A stretch of 14,501 nucleotides of DNA, from positions 1 to 14,501 of the forward strand of contig JAUVLL010000039.1 in the NCBI GenBank assembly GCA_030600745.1. The letters run 5' to 3'. Positions 13,776-14,501 of this stretch are shown here, piece by piece; position 1 is the first letter of the stretch; every line of letters starts with the position of its first letter. A model generated the notes under the pieces. The model searched no databases. It was not told the origin of the DNA and saw nothing but the letters and a program-made list of their open reading frames with translations. Origin of the DNA: Spirochaetaceae bacterium. GTDB lineage: Bacteria > Spirochaetota > Spirochaetia > B11-G9. The position numbers and the translations under genes were made by a program.

Positions 13776-14501
13776 TAATGAAATTCTGAAGATATATGAG
13801 GCAAGGATCAATGATCTTGAGTCCCTTCTGGAAATCGGTAAAAGTTTAAGTTCAAATCTACATTATTCTTCAGTATTGGATGCGATTCTTCTGACATGTA
13901 TGGGAAGGGCAAGAGTTCTAAAAGCCGGTTTGTTTATTAAGCCTGATATAGACAGCAAAGATTTCACTCTTTATAGAAATTATGAGGGATTCAATCCTGA
14001 CCGTAAAATACAATATGTAATACATGAAGATTCAGAACTTGTAAAAACGCTGAAAAAGAACCCAAAATGTTATACAATGCCCAAGCTGCTTCAGGAAATT
14101 ACAAATATATCGGATATTAAACCTTTTACGATACTGGAACCAACTTTGATTATTCCCTTAATCAATAGAGAGAACCTCCAGGGGATTATAGTTCTTGGTG
14201 AAAGAATAGTTAAAGAACCATATAAGGGAGATGAAGAAGATTATCTTATGAGTATTGCCGGAATGGCTTCAATTTCCATATATAATGCATTTCTCTTTGA
14301 GGTTTCTACAACTGATATGATGACAAAACTAAAGCTTAAACATGTGCTTTATCAAACCATAAGGCAGAACTTTGATTCTGAGACACAATCTATGAGTATA
14401 CTTATGATGGATATCGATCATTTTAAAAATCTTAATGATACGTATGGGCATGCTTTTGGAGATATTGTATTAATAAAAGTTGCATCTATTTTAATCAGCA
14501 G
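13759..14501 (+). CDS. GAF-GGDEF protein, probable diguanylate cyclase (3' end outside window)
   Basis: The frame is open from ATG 13759 to the window end (247 codons and 2 bases). GAAGAGG (13746-13752) sits 6 bases before this ATG, which decides the start over the ATG at 13753. The start overlaps the mutase gene by 17 bases, so translation is probably coupled. Residues about 10-175 look like a GAF sensor (LLEIGKSLSSNL, LIIPLINRENLQGIIVLGE). A GGDEF domain follows, with TTDMMTKLKLKHVL in place of the usual DxLTGLxNR and then DIDHFKNLNDTYGHAFGD, with metal-binding Asp218. The GG(D/E)EF signature itself lies beyond the window, so cyclase activity cannot be confirmed. The likely role is synthesis of cyclic di-GMP in response to a signal sensed by the GAF domain. 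Confidence 0.88.
   Translation, partial: MNSLDNNEILKIYEARINDLESLLEIGKSLSSNLHYSSVLDAILLTCMGRARVLKAGLFIKPDIDSKDFTLYRNYEGFNPDRKIQYVIHEDSELVKTLKKNPKCYTMPKLLQEITNISDIKPFTILEPTLIIPLINRENLQGIIVLGERIVKEPYKGDEEDYLMSIAGMASISIYNAFLFEVSTTDMMTKLKLKHVLYQTIRQNFDSETQSMSILMMDIDHFKNLNDTYGHAFGDIVLIKVASILIS

Noticed and set aside
1..14501. CRISPR arrays, tRNA or rRNA genes, insertion sequences
   Set aside because: I saw no regularly spaced 20-40 base repeats, no cloverleaf-like or rRNA-like segments, and no transposase motifs. The only tandem repeats found are the two heptamer arrays.

Overview
The window looks like a low-GC stretch of chromosome from a free-living, probably anaerobic, glycogen-using bacterium. 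A spirochaete is my best guess, from the mix of a GGDEF/GAF protein, small cNMP-binding protein, isoamylase-type debranching enzyme and PgcA-type sugar mutase, but no single marker proves it. Every gene was identified from motifs and remembered family sequences; no search was run.

Layout. Bases 1-905 hold the 3' end of an unidentified ORF whose stop overlaps (ATGA) the start of an AT-rich lipoprotein gene. Next comes the 3' remnant of a HigA-type antitoxin (964-1095, minus). A minus-strand group follows, in transcription order: a molybdenum hydroxylase gene with large in-frame internal deletions (4294-2636), a Gfo/Idh/MocA oxidoreductase (2587-1586) and the ribosome-rescue factor arfB (1550-1140). 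An AT-rich divergent region (4295-4457) separates this group from glgX (4458-6617, plus). After a 224-base gap lies a single-domain cyclic-nucleotide-binding protein (6842-7363). Its 3' end overlaps, tail to tail, a minus-strand operon of a DUF362/ferredoxin protein (10982-9861), a small COG2426 membrane protein (9856-9380) and a Rep-type helicase (9356-7344). At the head of that operon is the broken 3' end of a gene resembling the queuosine-tRNA mannosyltransferase/GTDC1 family (11197-10985). The right end is plus-strand: a Gph-like HAD phosphatase, a phosphoglucomutase-type sugar mutase, and a GAF-GGDEF protein that starts inside the mutase gene and runs off the window.

How the genes fit together. 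GlgX and the sugar mutase are two steps of glycogen breakdown (debranching, then glucose-1-phosphate to glucose-6-phosphate). The cNMP-binding protein and the GGDEF protein are nucleotide second-messenger components. The cNMP-binding protein ends in a peptide closely resembling the CheY-binding tails of CheZ and FliM, suggesting a link between cyclic nucleotides and chemotaxis. This is the most interesting functional hint in the window.

The window also shows gene decay: the antitoxin remnant, the glycosyltransferase remnant with an in-frame TAG, and the internally deleted molybdenum hydroxylase. A heptanucleotide tandem repeat appears at two intergenic sites and in both supplies the last codons and stop of a gene. 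I saw no rRNA, tRNA, CRISPR array or insertion sequence.
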